DNA of 64,000 nucleotides from Sanguinoderma infundibulare (Eukaryota > Basidiomycota > Agaricomycetes > Polyporales > Polyporaceae): positions 124,001 to 188,000 of the forward strand of contig JAVLRN010000015.1 of NCBI GenBank assembly GCA_032821775.1, written 5' to 3'. Both the position numbers and the translations under genes were made by a program. The notes under the pieces were generated by a model. That model saw only the letters and a list, made by a program, of their open reading frames with translations. It had not been told where the DNA came from and did no database searches. This document shows positions 12,162-23,489 of this stretch, one piece after another. Numbering within the stretch: position 1 is the stretch's first letter; each line of letters opens with the position of its first letter.

Positions 12162-13798
12162 TCAATCCGAGAGGAAGTCGACCTCCTCCTCGATGAGCAC
12201 CTCCAGGAACTTGAAGAACGACGCGCCGGGGAAGCCCACGACGTTGTGGTAGTCGCCCTCGATCTTGCTGATCAGCATCCCGCCCAGGCCCTGGCAGCCT
12301 TCGTCAGCCAACACACGGAGAGAGACGTAGAGAGAGCGCCCACCTGGATGGCAAAGCCGCCCGCGCGGTCGAGGCCCTCGCCGTTCTCGACGTACGCGCG
12401 GAGGAGGGCCTCGTCATTCTGCGCAAAGTAGACGAGCGTGCGCTCTTCTAACGACCTGCGAACGCGGGCGCCCCGTCGTCAGCTACCGTATCCTCGACAC
12501 GGACACGAACCCTTCCCAGCCAGGGCGGGACGAGGCTTACTTGATTTTGTACCCCGGGGCCTCCAAAACGGGGAAAACTGCGCGCGTTCATTCAGTACCA
12601 CCACCTCGGCATATGGGTAGACAAAGACAAAGGGGGCGCACCGACGGTTACGCCGGTGACGACTTCGCACCGGCCGCCGTTGAAGTCGAGGAGCATGCGC
12701 AGGTTGTCGTCCTTGTCGCGCGGTTTCTCGAGGATGTCTTGCGGCGGGGCTCCGCCGAGCTCCTCGGCGAACTGCGACTGGCTCTCGAGGCCCTCCGGGG
12801 CGTGTGTCAGGACGATGGTGTCAGCTATGTGCGAGCGGGGGTAAGTGATGGAAACGGAGGGAGGCGGGAAAGGTGGGAAAGAGGACGAACCTGCGATGAC
12901 GAGTTCGGGCGCGTCGTCTGGTTGTTCTTTCTAGATGTTCAGATCAGACCCTTCGTAGTCTAAAATGGGGAAGAGCAGACAGGAAGGCGCGAAGTTTATG
13001 ATAGATAGAGCGCTATCGCCATCAAACTTAGCTCTTCGAAGGGCTGCAGCTATGCCTCCCATTAGGTGTGGTCTGCGCCCCTGTGGCCCAACGAAGGGAG
13101 TCACGACTGAACGGTATGCTCATATAGAGCATCCTACGCCCATCAATCGAGACTGTCAGCTCTGTCGAAGTTCTTTCTCGCCTGTCCGGGGTCGGGGCCC
13201 TCTACACTCAAAGCCAAAAGCTCGACTGGCCGCATCACAAACCACGCCGGACGATACCTTGTATCACGGACCACTGTACTCATCAAGGTGATTCTGATAC
13301 TGCAGTGCACGGAAACCCCCTCATCTGGGTTTCAGGTCACATCCGAATCATCTCTGTTCAAAGGGTCCGAATCTATCTGGGACATTAGCCACCTTGACAG
13401 TGCTTCAAAACTTACCACAAGCCGTTCGTAGACCTCGACCGCCTTGTGTGTCGCGGTCGCGACGGGGTACTCGTGCGGATCCCGGAAGCCGCCAAACGGC
13501 AGCGTCTCCTCGAACGTCGACGGCACGATCTCGGGCTCGAGTCCCTGTGGCAGAACGTCACGATCGCGGAAAGGAGGATAGGCGGTGTCAGTTTCACTCC
13601 ACGACGAGACGGCGTGCATGGAAGGGGACGTACGAATGTGCGGAGGATCTCCTGCCTGCGGGGGCTGTTGGACGCGAGGACGACGCGCTTGCCGACGAGC
13701 CGCTCGAGGGCGGGGACCTTGAGCGCGTGGGGCAGGACGGGGTTGTGTGCGGGGAGCTCGACCTTTTTCGAGCTGAAGAAGGACTTCATCCCTGTCAC
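12162..13798 (-). CDS. Maf-family nucleoside triphosphate pyrophosphatase
   Basis: House-cleaning enzyme of the Maf/HAM1 (ASMTL-like) fold that hydrolyses non-canonical or methylated nucleoside triphosphates to monophosphates. Exons (minus) are 13634-13798, 13416-13544, 12891-12930, 12642-12824, 12541-12577, 12344-12455 and 12162-12290, all in phase, 264 residues. Seen: the substrate-binding signature VVLASNSPRRQEIL, the acidic EIVPSTFEETL, the HKAVEVYERLV helix, the catalytic ELVIAADTIVL, then ILEKPRDKDD, VVTGVTVVFP, and a C terminus with GGFAIQGLGGMLISKIEGDYHNVVGFP, typical of full-length members. Exons of 37 and 40 nt are short. The second intron (12931-13415) is 485 nt, far above its neighbours. 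An ATG at 13789 is a possible alternative start. Confidence 0.92.
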
Positions 13799-14675
13799 TG
13801 CTGTCTGTATGTCGGATGCGATAGGCTTGATCTCGATGCTTGCAAGAGTGCACGCGGGCGGGAGGGAGGAGAGATACCGGTCCCGAAATGGAAGCGGCGT
13901 TGCTTCCGAGGACCAGCAGCCAATCAGCGTGCCGCTATCTAGCTTTTAGACGCCCAGTGCTGGCGTAGTGGCGTTGGACTAGTAGCACTTGTGTTGGACT
14001 ATAGCCATTCGGATGCAAACCCTATCCACCACCGCTTCAGCAGATCCCGCTCTATCCCGCTCCGCTTGGCTGTACACCAGAACGCCGCCCATGCCGGAAC
14101 GTCCTCGTTCGAGAACATCTTTGGGCAGGGATCCGGACACCGAACGGCCAGCGAGGCGGAGCATGCTCAATCAAGAACACATCACGAAGCACTCGTCCAA
14201 GGCTTCTCGCATCTGGTGCAGCTCAGTCCCCTGGAGCTCTCTGAACGGACGAGGAGGAATATATCCGGCATCGCTCCTAGTGGAGGTGGCGTCTCTAAGG
14301 GAGCGTTCAGAGGGCATACGTTGAGCCAGGGTTTCGATTCGGCCTGCAGAAGGCTCCAGTCCGCAACGCAACCTTACAGCTTCGAGCTACATCCGCCTCG
14401 TGAAACGGCTAGGGGGTCCAAGAAGCTCAGGGGCGCCTCGTGTTTCATCCCGCGATGTCTTGTTGGGCGGACGTCCGTTTGCACTTATATAGCCCGCGCT
14501 GAACGGTATCTTTGGAATGAACCCGCTCTCTCGACTCTCGTCCGCACTCCATCCTCTACATTCCGCCCACTGTTACCGTCGCGAACTCGCTTTCCTGTTG
14601 CCCAAAAGATCGCGTCGCGCGGCGTTCGACTACAGGTACCTTGATCACCACTAGAACGGTACGTCGCATTGTTAT
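13799..14675. other. Intergenic region, nothing recognised
   Basis: A 217-codon plus-strand open frame (13991-14644) begins at a GTG and has no recognisable motif. I treat it as chance. The region separates the Maf start from the next plus-strand gene. Confidence 0.4.
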
Positions 14676-15287
14676 ATGCGAAGGAAGTCCTTGGACCGCC
14701 ACCGCTCACTGCCCGAATCCTTCAACAGATCCCGTCCCGTCCCATCCCATCCCATCCCCGCCTCAGCGATGGAAAAGTCGAAGTACACCCGCATCCAGAA
14801 CCGCGACTCCATCTCGGACCCCCCACAATCCACCCAAACACTCCGCCGCAAAGTGAGCCGCGCCCTCAGCACTCTCACCGGTCGCGAGCGCGCACTCAGC
14901 CCCAGCCCTACGCCCTCCTCCGCGTCCACCTCCACGTGCCCGGATCTCGACACTGATTGCTCCGAGAAGACCTCCCCCACAACCGCGGCGGCGGATAAAC
15001 CGACGAAGGAGCCCATGCCGAAAGGCAGCTGGAGCAAGAAGTTCGCGCTCTCGCGCGCGCGCTCCGAGCCGTCCCTGCGCGCGAAGAAGAAACAGCAGAA
15101 GTCGGCCGCGGCGACTTCGCCCCCTGTACCGCCCGTTCCGGCGCCGCCGCCGACGACCGCGTACTCGCGCGACGTGGACGAGTACGTGCGCGCGCCCACG
15201 GTGCAGAGCTCGAACTCAATCGTGTCGTACATGTACCCCCTCTGGAGGCTCGATCCGGTCCTCGTCGGCTGCTTCGTCGTGCTGTGA
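14676..15287 (+). CDS. Hypothetical basic Ser/Pro-rich protein
   Basis: Single uninterrupted frame of 203 codons, or 172 residues from the ATG at 14769 (MEKSKYTRIQ), which sits where GC-rich codon bias begins and may be the real start. The protein is Ser/Thr/Pro-rich with basic clusters (TLRRKVSRALSTL, RAKKKQQK) and a polyproline stretch (PPVPPVPAPPP). It ends in a hydrophobic tail (MYPLWRLDPVLVGCFVVL). Third positions are strongly G/C as in the surrounding confirmed exons, which supports coding. I recognise no domain. A further exon downstream cannot be excluded. Confidence 0.5.
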   Translation: MRRKSLDRHRSLPESFNRSRPVPSHPIPASAMEKSKYTRIQNRDSISDPPQSTQTLRRKVSRALSTLTGRERALSPSPTPSSASTSTCPDLDTDCSEKTSPTTAAADKPTKEPMPKGSWSKKFALSRARSEPSLRAKKKQQKSAAATSPPVPPVPAPPPTTAYSRDVDEYVRAPTVQSSNSIVSYMYPLWRLDPVLVGCFVVL

Positions 15288-16907
15288 TGGCGCAGGGGTC
15301 ATCTGGTGTAAACGCGCATAGGTTTTGCTCTAATCTTGTCTGCCATCGTTCATCCGAATCATTACCAAGACGCTCCTTGCCGCCGTCCAAAAGTGTACGA
15401 CTTCATTATTATTAGTACCTCTGTACATGTATCATATGTCATGCCATACCATCTCGCTATGTCTTCTTCGGTGATGTGTTGGAGGCTGACTACGGCTTCA
15501 CGGATCTGGGATTCACACCCAAAATATCCTTCCCAAAATATCAATCTCTTATGAAGTGCCCCATGCTGATCCACGACTCAGCGCTGGTCAGTACTTTCAC
15601 CAAGGACGTCCCCCACTTCCTTGCCTTAGCAGTGGCCGATACATAAACCGCGCACCTCAATTGATTATGCAGTACGTACCGTTGACACCTCCATCTGATG
15701 CTCTTGTCGAGAAACTATTTCAAAATAGTGTCAGCGGCCGCTGTATGTGATAGATTTTTGGCTCGGCGGATGTACTGTGATTGAAGTTCAGAGCGAAGTG
15801 CGAGAGTAGAGAGAATTCAAATTTACCTGGAGTTAGGGCTTCAGGCGCGGCAATCTCCGGAGTGGCAAGCGCCGCCGCTCGCCGCTAACAGATGTTGCTG
15901 TTGCCACCGTACCATCTCACAGTCACCGTGCATTGCATACGAGCAGGATCCCCCTCGACCTCTATTAGATGTCGTCTACAATGGCGAACCAGCGCGTCGT
16001 GCCCTTCTGAATCTTTGTTCGCTCTTCTCAACGACCACGAATACCTCGAGTTCCATAGACGCGGTCTGGGCGGCGCACCGGATACCCTCTCCCCCCGGTA
16101 GTTGTGTAGCTCTGCGGACGATCCGGAGGTTGTCATGTGTGCGACACGGACAGCAGTCGACGAGGCGAACGCTGTAGGTGCGTATAGGCGTCTCCGGTGA
16201 CTCGATGGGGCCATGCTGACCATGAATTCGAAGATTTGCATGCTTAACCTTGGATGTCCGCAGTACACTGGCGGATACCTACTGGAGGAGAAGGATTGGT
16301 CGATCGCCGAAAGCATCGGTACGTTATTCCGTACTGCTTGCTAACCTATTTCTTCCCCGAGCTCCGCACGTTACGTTGCGCGTTGCTTGCACATACTATG
16401 CACTCGAGACCGGATGTCCCCGCATATATCTAGACTCGCATATAACTCGTCAACCTCGTTCATGCCGGTTTTAACGCGCTTATAGCCACTCCGCCGTCAA
16501 CAGCGCATACACTCGGCTACCATCGGATCTCGGCTTACATCGGCGTCGCCTCCGCCCTCTCACAGTCCCAATCTCGACGCAGCTTCGCGTCTGCTAAAAC
16601 ACGGCCCTCACCCTAGACCTCGGTGTCCGCGTCGCCCCGCCCAGCAGCTCTTCCTGGATTGCCCTCCACTGCCGCGATGTCTCCGCGCGTCGCCATTGGC
16701 AGTGTGCACTGGCGGCCGACCTCGAGTAGGTGCTCATTCTGAATGAACGAGTGGGTACCCTTGGTAGGGTTTGTTCTGGTCCGAGCATGCGAGGGCATAT
16801 ACGGAAACTGACGATGTGGACGTCTCAAGATTGTTCGCGAACGGCATGCCCGATCCAGTCAAGATCTAGCTCGAGTGCCCCGAGTTTTGTCGAGAATATC
16901 GCTTGGC
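15288..16907. other. Intergenic region, nothing recognised
   Basis: No coding-like segment longer than chance frames, and no repeat was seen. Confidence 0.4.
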
Positions 16908-18100
16908 ATGCTTCCGCATGAAGAGGTTCCTTCGGCGGCTGCGCCCGTCCCCGATCGCCTCCCCACGCCGATCCCATCGGACGACGAGCACAACATCGAC
17001 GACCTCTACCTCGACGTCGATCCCGTTCGCCCTAGACTTTCTTATCTTGACGATGCCGATGTGCTGGAGGATGAGGACAGGAAGCACGTGTCAATGGAGG
17101 ATTACGACCTCGCTCCCGACGACGTCCAGGAGAACACCCGCCGAAGGTTCCGGCCCATCGGCCGGCGTCGACGTCACGTTCGAGCCGTTCGACGAAGAGA
17201 TCGAGAAGTCCATCGCGCCAATCCTTCTCGCATCTGTCCAAAAGACGGGTTTCGACCAACTCTTGGAGGAGCCCTCGTCGTCGTCTGGGAGCCCGACACA
17301 CGCACTCCGCATACCGCACAAGCACCGCAGCGCGCATCACCGCTCGCCGCTGCCCACCCCACACTTCTCTGACGGCGGCCTGTCCGGCTGGCACTCCGGA
17401 GCAGGGTCGATGCGCGACGAGTGGCCGAGCCCCCTGTCGCGCATACCGCGAAGAACAAAGCGGGCGCAGCGCTCGACAAGGGCAAAGCAGGCCCACCGCA
17501 CCCCCGCCAACCCCTTGCGACCCTCGAGTTCAAAGACCCATATGCGGAGCCGCCGAAAGTCGCAGGCAAGAAGCGTGCGCGAACGCAGGGGCTGCCCGAG
17601 GAGAGGGAGAGCGAGGGCTTGGATCCGAAGGCGCGGTGCGGAGGCTCGAGGCGCTGCTACCGAAGCGGTCGAAGAAGGCGCGGGTGGCGGAAACGAGCGA
17701 GAAGAGCAAGGAAAAGGGGAGGGAGAACGTTCCTGAGAGCACGGACAGCGAGGATGAGGAGATGGATACCGACTCGTTGGAAACCTCCTGCTCGTGCGGC
17801 TTCGGAGAGGGGTGGCGGACGAAGGCAACGGCGCGGGGGGGGCGACTGCCCCGGTCACAAATGGTCGCGAGGCCGGTCACCTGCGTCGAAGTAGAAGGGG
17901 AAGGGATGTGTGACTGAGGAAGTTGATCCTGACGAGGACGAGGTGTGCGATGCGTGATTCTGTGGTTGAGATAGAACTCGGAACTGATGGGATCGTGATC
18001 GTGATGGCAGGAGACGGCGCGCAACCGTCAGGAGCAGATTGAGTACTTCCGGAAGCTGCATGAGTACAGCCTGGAGAAGGAGGATGTGTACTTAATCTGA
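16908..18100 (+). pseudogene. Frame-disrupted hypothetical gene
   Basis: The segments look coding but sit in different frames. 16908-17130 encodes an acidic start (PIPSDDEHNIDDLYLDVD, MEDYDLAPDDVQEN). 17130-17400 continues one base shifted (VDVTFEPFDEEIEKSIAPIL, KTGFDQLLEE). 17415-17620 shifts again (LATLEFKDPYAEPPKVAGKK). 17625-17830 is in the third frame (RRLEALLPKRSKKARV, acidic DSEDEEMDTD, then CSCGFGEGW). A last exon after a clean intron (17943-18010) ends with QEQIEYFRKLHEYSLEKEDVYLI and a stop. The first two switches have no room for a normal intron, so I read them as frameshifts; sequencing indels are the alternative. Function unknown; probably a nuclear, charged, partly disordered protein. 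Confidence 0.45.
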
Positions 18101-18657
18101 AGATTTGGGTGCGGTGTCACCCATATTGATGGTTTGTTATGATCATGGCTTCTTGTTTGTTCATTGCCTCACTCTCGTTGCTCGCTATCCACTCCTAGAC
18201 GCATCTCCGCCTTGATCTCGCCTGCGTTGTCCATCGTGTCTCTGTGTAACAGTCCGCAGGGTCCTTCGTTCATTGCCATCAACTATCTTTCCGCAGTCTG
18301 TAAACCTTCAGCGCCATTGAATATGTCTGTCCGGTGCATGTACTCCCGGCGGGTCGCCAGTGATTTTTGTAACATAAATAAGCATGTTCTTCGAAGAATA
18401 AATATGATACAACGCAGTTTATATATATGGCATGCTAATCAGACCATTTCGGTTTGTCTCGGTTTGTACATCTAGCGTTATGGCCGTGCCACGTCAAGAA
18501 GTGGAAGCGTATCTATCAAAGGATAGCAGGTGATGTTACACGAGCAGGGTGGCTGATCAAGAGGGTTCCGCTCACTCTGTTCAACTGCGAAGCAAACTGT
18601 CAGTGCTGTTCCACGCCTAGGTTACTTGTAACCAATGGCCTCAACTCACCAAGGTAA
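18101..18657. other. Convergent intergenic region
   Basis: The space between the 3' ends of two convergent genes. It is AT-richer than its surroundings around 18360-18430. No feature recognised. Confidence 0.4.
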
Positions 18658-20412
18658 TCAAGCACTTTCACTCTGTGCTATGCCGGTGCCATCCATCCCA
18701 TTGTCATTGTCTACGGTCGAGTCAGTCGGCGTGTTTTTATCGTGGGCGCCGAATTCTGGTTGATCCATGCGCGCCACGTCCTCGACCCCGCCTATTGAAT
18801 CTATGAAGCTTATCCCGGTGAGGACAGGCTCGCCCATCGATGCTATAAATGCTGGGAGTTCCACTTCCGTCTGGGAACCAGATGCATTGAAGTTGAGCGA
18901 GGAGATGGCCGAGGGCGACGATGCGGAAGGAGCTGAAGAGCGGTCCACTTGCCGAACGTCCAGGAGGAAACGGCAGGTAAGAATGGAGGTCAATCTTCAA
19001 TGGCGGTTTGAGTGAATCGATGTGTATGGAAGATGGGGATGGGGTTGACGTACGGATTGATAAGGATGCCAATATTAATGGTTGCAGCCTCCAAAGAACT
19101 GTTTGCTTGCTATCAATGCACATTCAGAACTCCAGCACAGGGGACGCAGGCTTAGTTATGGTACGTGCCTCAATGGTTATCAGGCTGAGGATGTCCAATG
19201 AAGTGAGGGCACTGATCACCACACCACTATATCAGTATCCAGTTGGGGGAGAGAGGAGTACCCAGGACAGGTCAGCTCACATGAAGTAAATGCTTCCTGC
19301 ACACCAAATGGGTCAGCCAATATCTGATTTGGTGCAGGGCATTATACGTACCGTTGTACAACATAGTACGGACAAGTGATGGCCCCTTTAAGACCCCTCC
19401 CTGCATTCTCCAAGACGTGTATGTAGTATACCATGTTACGAGCAGCACAAGGATATTTCCTGCCATTGTGCATAACCCAGCGGCCAGGGGAACTATAATG
19501 GAACAATTGTGCTCGTTTAATTTCACCTAACAAACTGCCATGGCACAGAGCTTACATGTCGGTGGTATTTGCCACGACACAACGGGATTCCCAGCACTGC
19601 AGTTGAATGGACTGGGTAGTTCTATCCCATTCCAACTCTCAGAAATTATCTATAATATAACAGATAAGCCCAGGACCTAAGAGCCAATGAGCGAGCATAC
19701 CTGTGCGGCGATTTCTGGTACACCTAAGATGAATGTAAATATGGTTACATATTTGTTTTTGCGAGATAAGGCGTAGACTCGAATTGTCGAGAAGACTGAA
19801 GCATATCATGTTCAGCGTGCAAGGGTGGCAAGCGAGGTCATACGTACTTAAGCCAATGAAGATGAACATGTTTACTGATATGAACTGCATATGAACGTTG
19901 ATCTGACACCTGGGAGTGTCATTCAATGAGGATTCTACAGCCAGCCAGATGGTAGCTCATAACATACGCCTAAGGGAATTGCAACCATTTATAGCGAGAA
20001 CCACGATGATCATACGGAGTACGCACCATTTCTGACATAGGAAATATAGTTTGAAACTGGAGAGCATACTCGAGGAGAATCGAGTAGCGACTGATCATAT
20101 AGATCAGCGTTGACACCGTAGGCTTTCGACCCCTGCCAAAATTCCAGAAGCAACGAATTTCCTCATCAAGGGTAATCAGCCAGTCGTAGGCGACGAGGGC
20201 TAGGCATTGCGCCATGCATCAGCAAGGCTCAGCGGCATTAAGACTTGTAAAATACCAGATGATGCGTTGACATAGTAGGTCTCTGTCAGTCTTGGGACAA
20301 CAAGCGTTTCCGGACAGAGATGGATGGTCAGCTCAGATAAACCCTGGCAATTGATGAAAACGCACAAAGCGGAAACAGCATCAGAAAAGGCGGACACAGC
20401 TGCAGAGGCCAT
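18658..20412 (-). CDS. DUF6533 domain-containing membrane protein
   Basis: A family of multi-span membrane proteins greatly expanded in Agaricomycetes; molecular role unknown. The DUF6533 core is clear near 20080-20190: TYYVNASS joined through a 56-nt intron to ALVAYDWLITLDEEIRCFW, then STLIYMISRYSILLEY. A later segment (about 19390-19510) reads NILVLLVTWYTTYTSW, the conserved late membrane helix. The C-terminal exon (18658-18993) has SILTCRFLLDVRQVDR followed by a Ser/Asp-rich cytoplasmic tail. The middle exons (19.55-19.95 kb) also have open hydrophobic frames, but I could not fix their borders. The start at 20412 is the first suitable ATG; its exact position is uncertain. No break is evident. 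Confidence 0.75.
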
Positions 20413-23049
20413 GGTTGTGAAAACAGTTGGTGAAGAGGCAGGAAGATGAGGGAGCAAATTGTGGTGCCAATGCTCGTTGCTGAGCATTTTATAAGCCAGA
20501 GGACAGGGCCCTTGTGGCGGCGTGTCGAGTGCGCTGCTCATTCCGACTCTGGATCACCTTTGGCACGATATCAAAGTTGGCCAACCGGCCATGCCCGGAA
20601 GCCACCAACATCACCTCGAACAAGCCACACATGAAAGGGAGCACGAAGTGGTCCTGATTGTTGTTGTCTAGAATGACCCGACCAGGTGCTCGAGCGAGAT
20701 GGTAGCGGACCACGCGCGTCCGTCCATTCCGATCCAACATGTGAGATCATCTCAGGGGTCGCGATGCAACGCGTTCCACAAAGAACGCATCTCCGGATCC
20801 TGCCTTATCGCCAGCTGGCATGTAGACGACGCGCAGCTGTCGTGACCGTGGACGCGTGGTTGAGCAAGCGCACGAGTACTCGCCACCGCCGCGTCAAACC
20901 GGAGAGAATGTGTCAAATAGACCCGGAATCAGGTACTCCGTTTACTCCGGGCAAAACAGATCTTCAAGTGAGCTGTCCACGCAGCGAAGACGTTCCATGC
21001 CGCTGCGGTGGTTCGACGGTCTCCCCGCGTACGCCGGGACGTCTGGTACTGGCCGAGAGCTCGTCCTTTCGAACCTTGACTGCGCGCCGCTCAAGGGAGT
21101 GAAAGTGGCATGTAGATCAGGCCGCTCACCTCAGAACCGTAAAGGACGTCGAGGATGTAGATGGCGAGTGGTTGCTGCCCCGATTGTGACATCACAATCC
21201 TTATGATTCCTGCTGGCAGAGGCTGCCGCCGCGGATAACTCGGCGACAAAAAACCTGCAGATATACATTCTGTCAACAACGTGAGGCAGCGAGTGGATGA
21301 CTGTATATTCACCAAATAGGACATTCCAGGCATTCAGCCAGCCGCGGTCGCGGTAGCACTGTGCATTCGCACTTTTGCATTCGACTGCTCAGAGATACCG
21401 TTCATCAGCGCTCAGCAACCGAATGCTACATATGCGGAGCGGAGGGTTCGCTCATCTAGAGGCTGCACTCTCCCGTTAGCAAAGCCGGAGGCTGACCTTC
21501 AGGGACGTACCGAGGGACGAGGACAAAAAACTATGGGTAATCATTACAAGCTCTGCTGGAATGCATGCGAGGTACCTAGCCAGGCCAGGTCTGCGATCCC
21601 AGAAGATCCGCTCCGCGCCCATCGAGCCGCCGGACGCAACGAAAGCCAAAGAGACAGTCCGCCGTGTCCGATGGTTGACCGATCATGTCTTACAGGCAGA
21701 AAGGCGACGCGGTAACTGCCGTTTTTTCGCATCCGATTCGGGCTCCGAACGTCTGGTCACGAGACTAACCGTCACCTTGATCTGGCCCAGGAGTATGGGC
21801 CGACATTGGCCGAGAGCCCGATCGGGAAGTCTAAGCGCGCAACCAGTTCTTCCACAACCGCCACAACTTCAATGGGCCGCCCGTCCCTCGACAGCGCTCA
21901 GCGACTTTCAATACCGTGGCCATCGTGGACGGCTCAGTCGGATACAAATGTGCACGTGAATCCGTAGGACGACTATCGTTTTGATCTGCTGCCAGTAGCC
22001 CAGCAGGATCTCCGTAACGTTCTCAATGTCTGCGCCTTCCGAGTCGTCAAGACTTACTGCGGAGTCTCGCGACAGCCAGGGCCTGCATTGTGCTACGTGG
22101 CTCGTCGCATGAGCAACCAATCGCTTTGCGTTATCGATAGAGGCAAGAGGTGCATCTCCCGGTTCCAGATCTCCTTCCTTGCGATCGACATCCGATCAAC
22201 GACTTTTCTCCCCGAATTAATCACGCATTCAGTATTCGCTCGACGGCACACGCCCTTATAACGTCGGAAGCTTGTGCGCACACCGGGGGCCCGCTTTCCA
22301 GTAGGAATTCTCCTGCTGACGCACATGAAGGGTGGTGGCGGGAGTACGACCATCGCCAAGGCCAGAATGTAAGAGTTACCATATATAGCCCCAGAAGCGG
22401 GTCAAGCCAAGCTTGACATTGTGGCCTTTTGGTCCAGTTGGCACCAGCGCTGATTCCGGCAGCCTGTCTGCTACACAGAACGAAGCTGATATCTTCCTAC
22501 GGCCCGCTGCGCACCTCACAGCAGGAATTAGTGGCAGAGGCCCCCCAACGCCTATACTTATTCGTAGCAATCATCTCATGGGGATTTCTCGACCTGGGGC
22601 AGTGACCTCCGTTCGGCAGGCATGGCGAATTTTGGGGTTATGAAGTCAGCGAGCCATCGTTGCCGGACCTCACCTTCGGAAGATGCTCGTACCCTTACGG
22701 CGGGTGGAATTCCCGATCGAGGCGCCACAAACCTGCTGGTGGGAGGTCGGGTGCCGGCGTTTCGGTAAGTGCTCTTTCTCTCAATGGTGTCGAGGGCATG
22801 CAATGATTTCTCAGTGAATGACACCTTGCATGCATGGGCTCCAGACTGTGCGGGGATTGCGAGCACATTCTCCGAGCGTAATGTGGCGTCTGATCACTGC
22901 ACATTCGCGGAAGCCCAATAACCTGGCGTTGCCACATAAGCACTTCAATCCACTTGTCCGTCACGGTGCTTTAACCGTTGCGGGTATAAAGGAGATCGAG
23001 TTTCGGCGAGAGAGTTGGCAGCCAGCAACACCCGCTCAGCACTCGCAGC
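20413..23049. other. Intergenic region, no supported gene
   Basis: Several short frames exist, including one without ATG at about 21967-22258 (YRFDLLPVAQQDLRNVLNV) and one at 20686-21102. None carries a motif I recognise, and several stops interrupt them. The tract may hold a decayed gene. The last 70 bases form the promoter of the small secreted-protein candidate. Confidence 0.35.
22985..22990 (+). promoter_or_regulatory. TATA box
   Basis: TATAAA lies 60 bases upstream of the ATG at 23050, at the spacing expected for a strong regulated fungal promoter. It supports that start. Confidence 0.5.
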
Positions 23050-23407
23050 ATGAAGTGCCCCTTCGCTCTCGCCACCGCCTTCATCCTCGTCATCGCTTCC
23101 TCTGCTATGGCGAACCCGGTGCTCGAGGGACCGATCGCCGACACCTGGGTCAGTCCCGGCGTACACATGCGCTCGGTCTCCAAGCCCCGTAAGTTTCAAT
23201 CTATGACCTATGACTGCTCTTCACACCGCCCCTCCACGGAAACTAACCATTGGCATTGGTATAACAGCAGGGGGGCCTGGTGGTGAAAGCCAAAGGAATC
23301 TTCCCTGTGTATCCAGGCGACCCCGTCGTCATAAGGCTTCCCCAAAAATGGATTCAACCACTCCGATTGGTGGAGAGAGAGAGAGAGAGAAACGGAGGAC
23401 CATCTAG
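23050..23407 (+). CDS. Small secreted protein candidate
   Basis: Exon 1 (23050-23188) encodes a good signal peptide: a short basic start, the hydrophobic core FALATAFILVIASS, and a cleavage site after AMA, then NPVLEGPIADTWVSPG. An intron with GTAAGT donor ends at one of two neighbouring acceptors (exon 2 from 23268 or 23271), giving about 91-92 residues. The second exon is Gly/Arg-rich and runs through a (GA)n microsatellite at 23372-23390, read as GEREREK. The secretion signal and TATA box support a gene. The tail is less certain, because the other frame of exon 2 is also open for a stretch. It could be an effector-like or cell-surface peptide; no family recognised. Confidence 0.5.
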
Positions 23408-23489
23408 ACCATTAAACGTACACCAATACACCAGATACGAGTACAACCGCTCCCGGCTCGCCCGCCTCCTTGAACCGAGTCTCCTCCGC

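Noticed and set aside
13991..14644. 217-codon plus-strand frame
   Set aside because: It begins at GTG, not ATG, and has no motif or splice partners.
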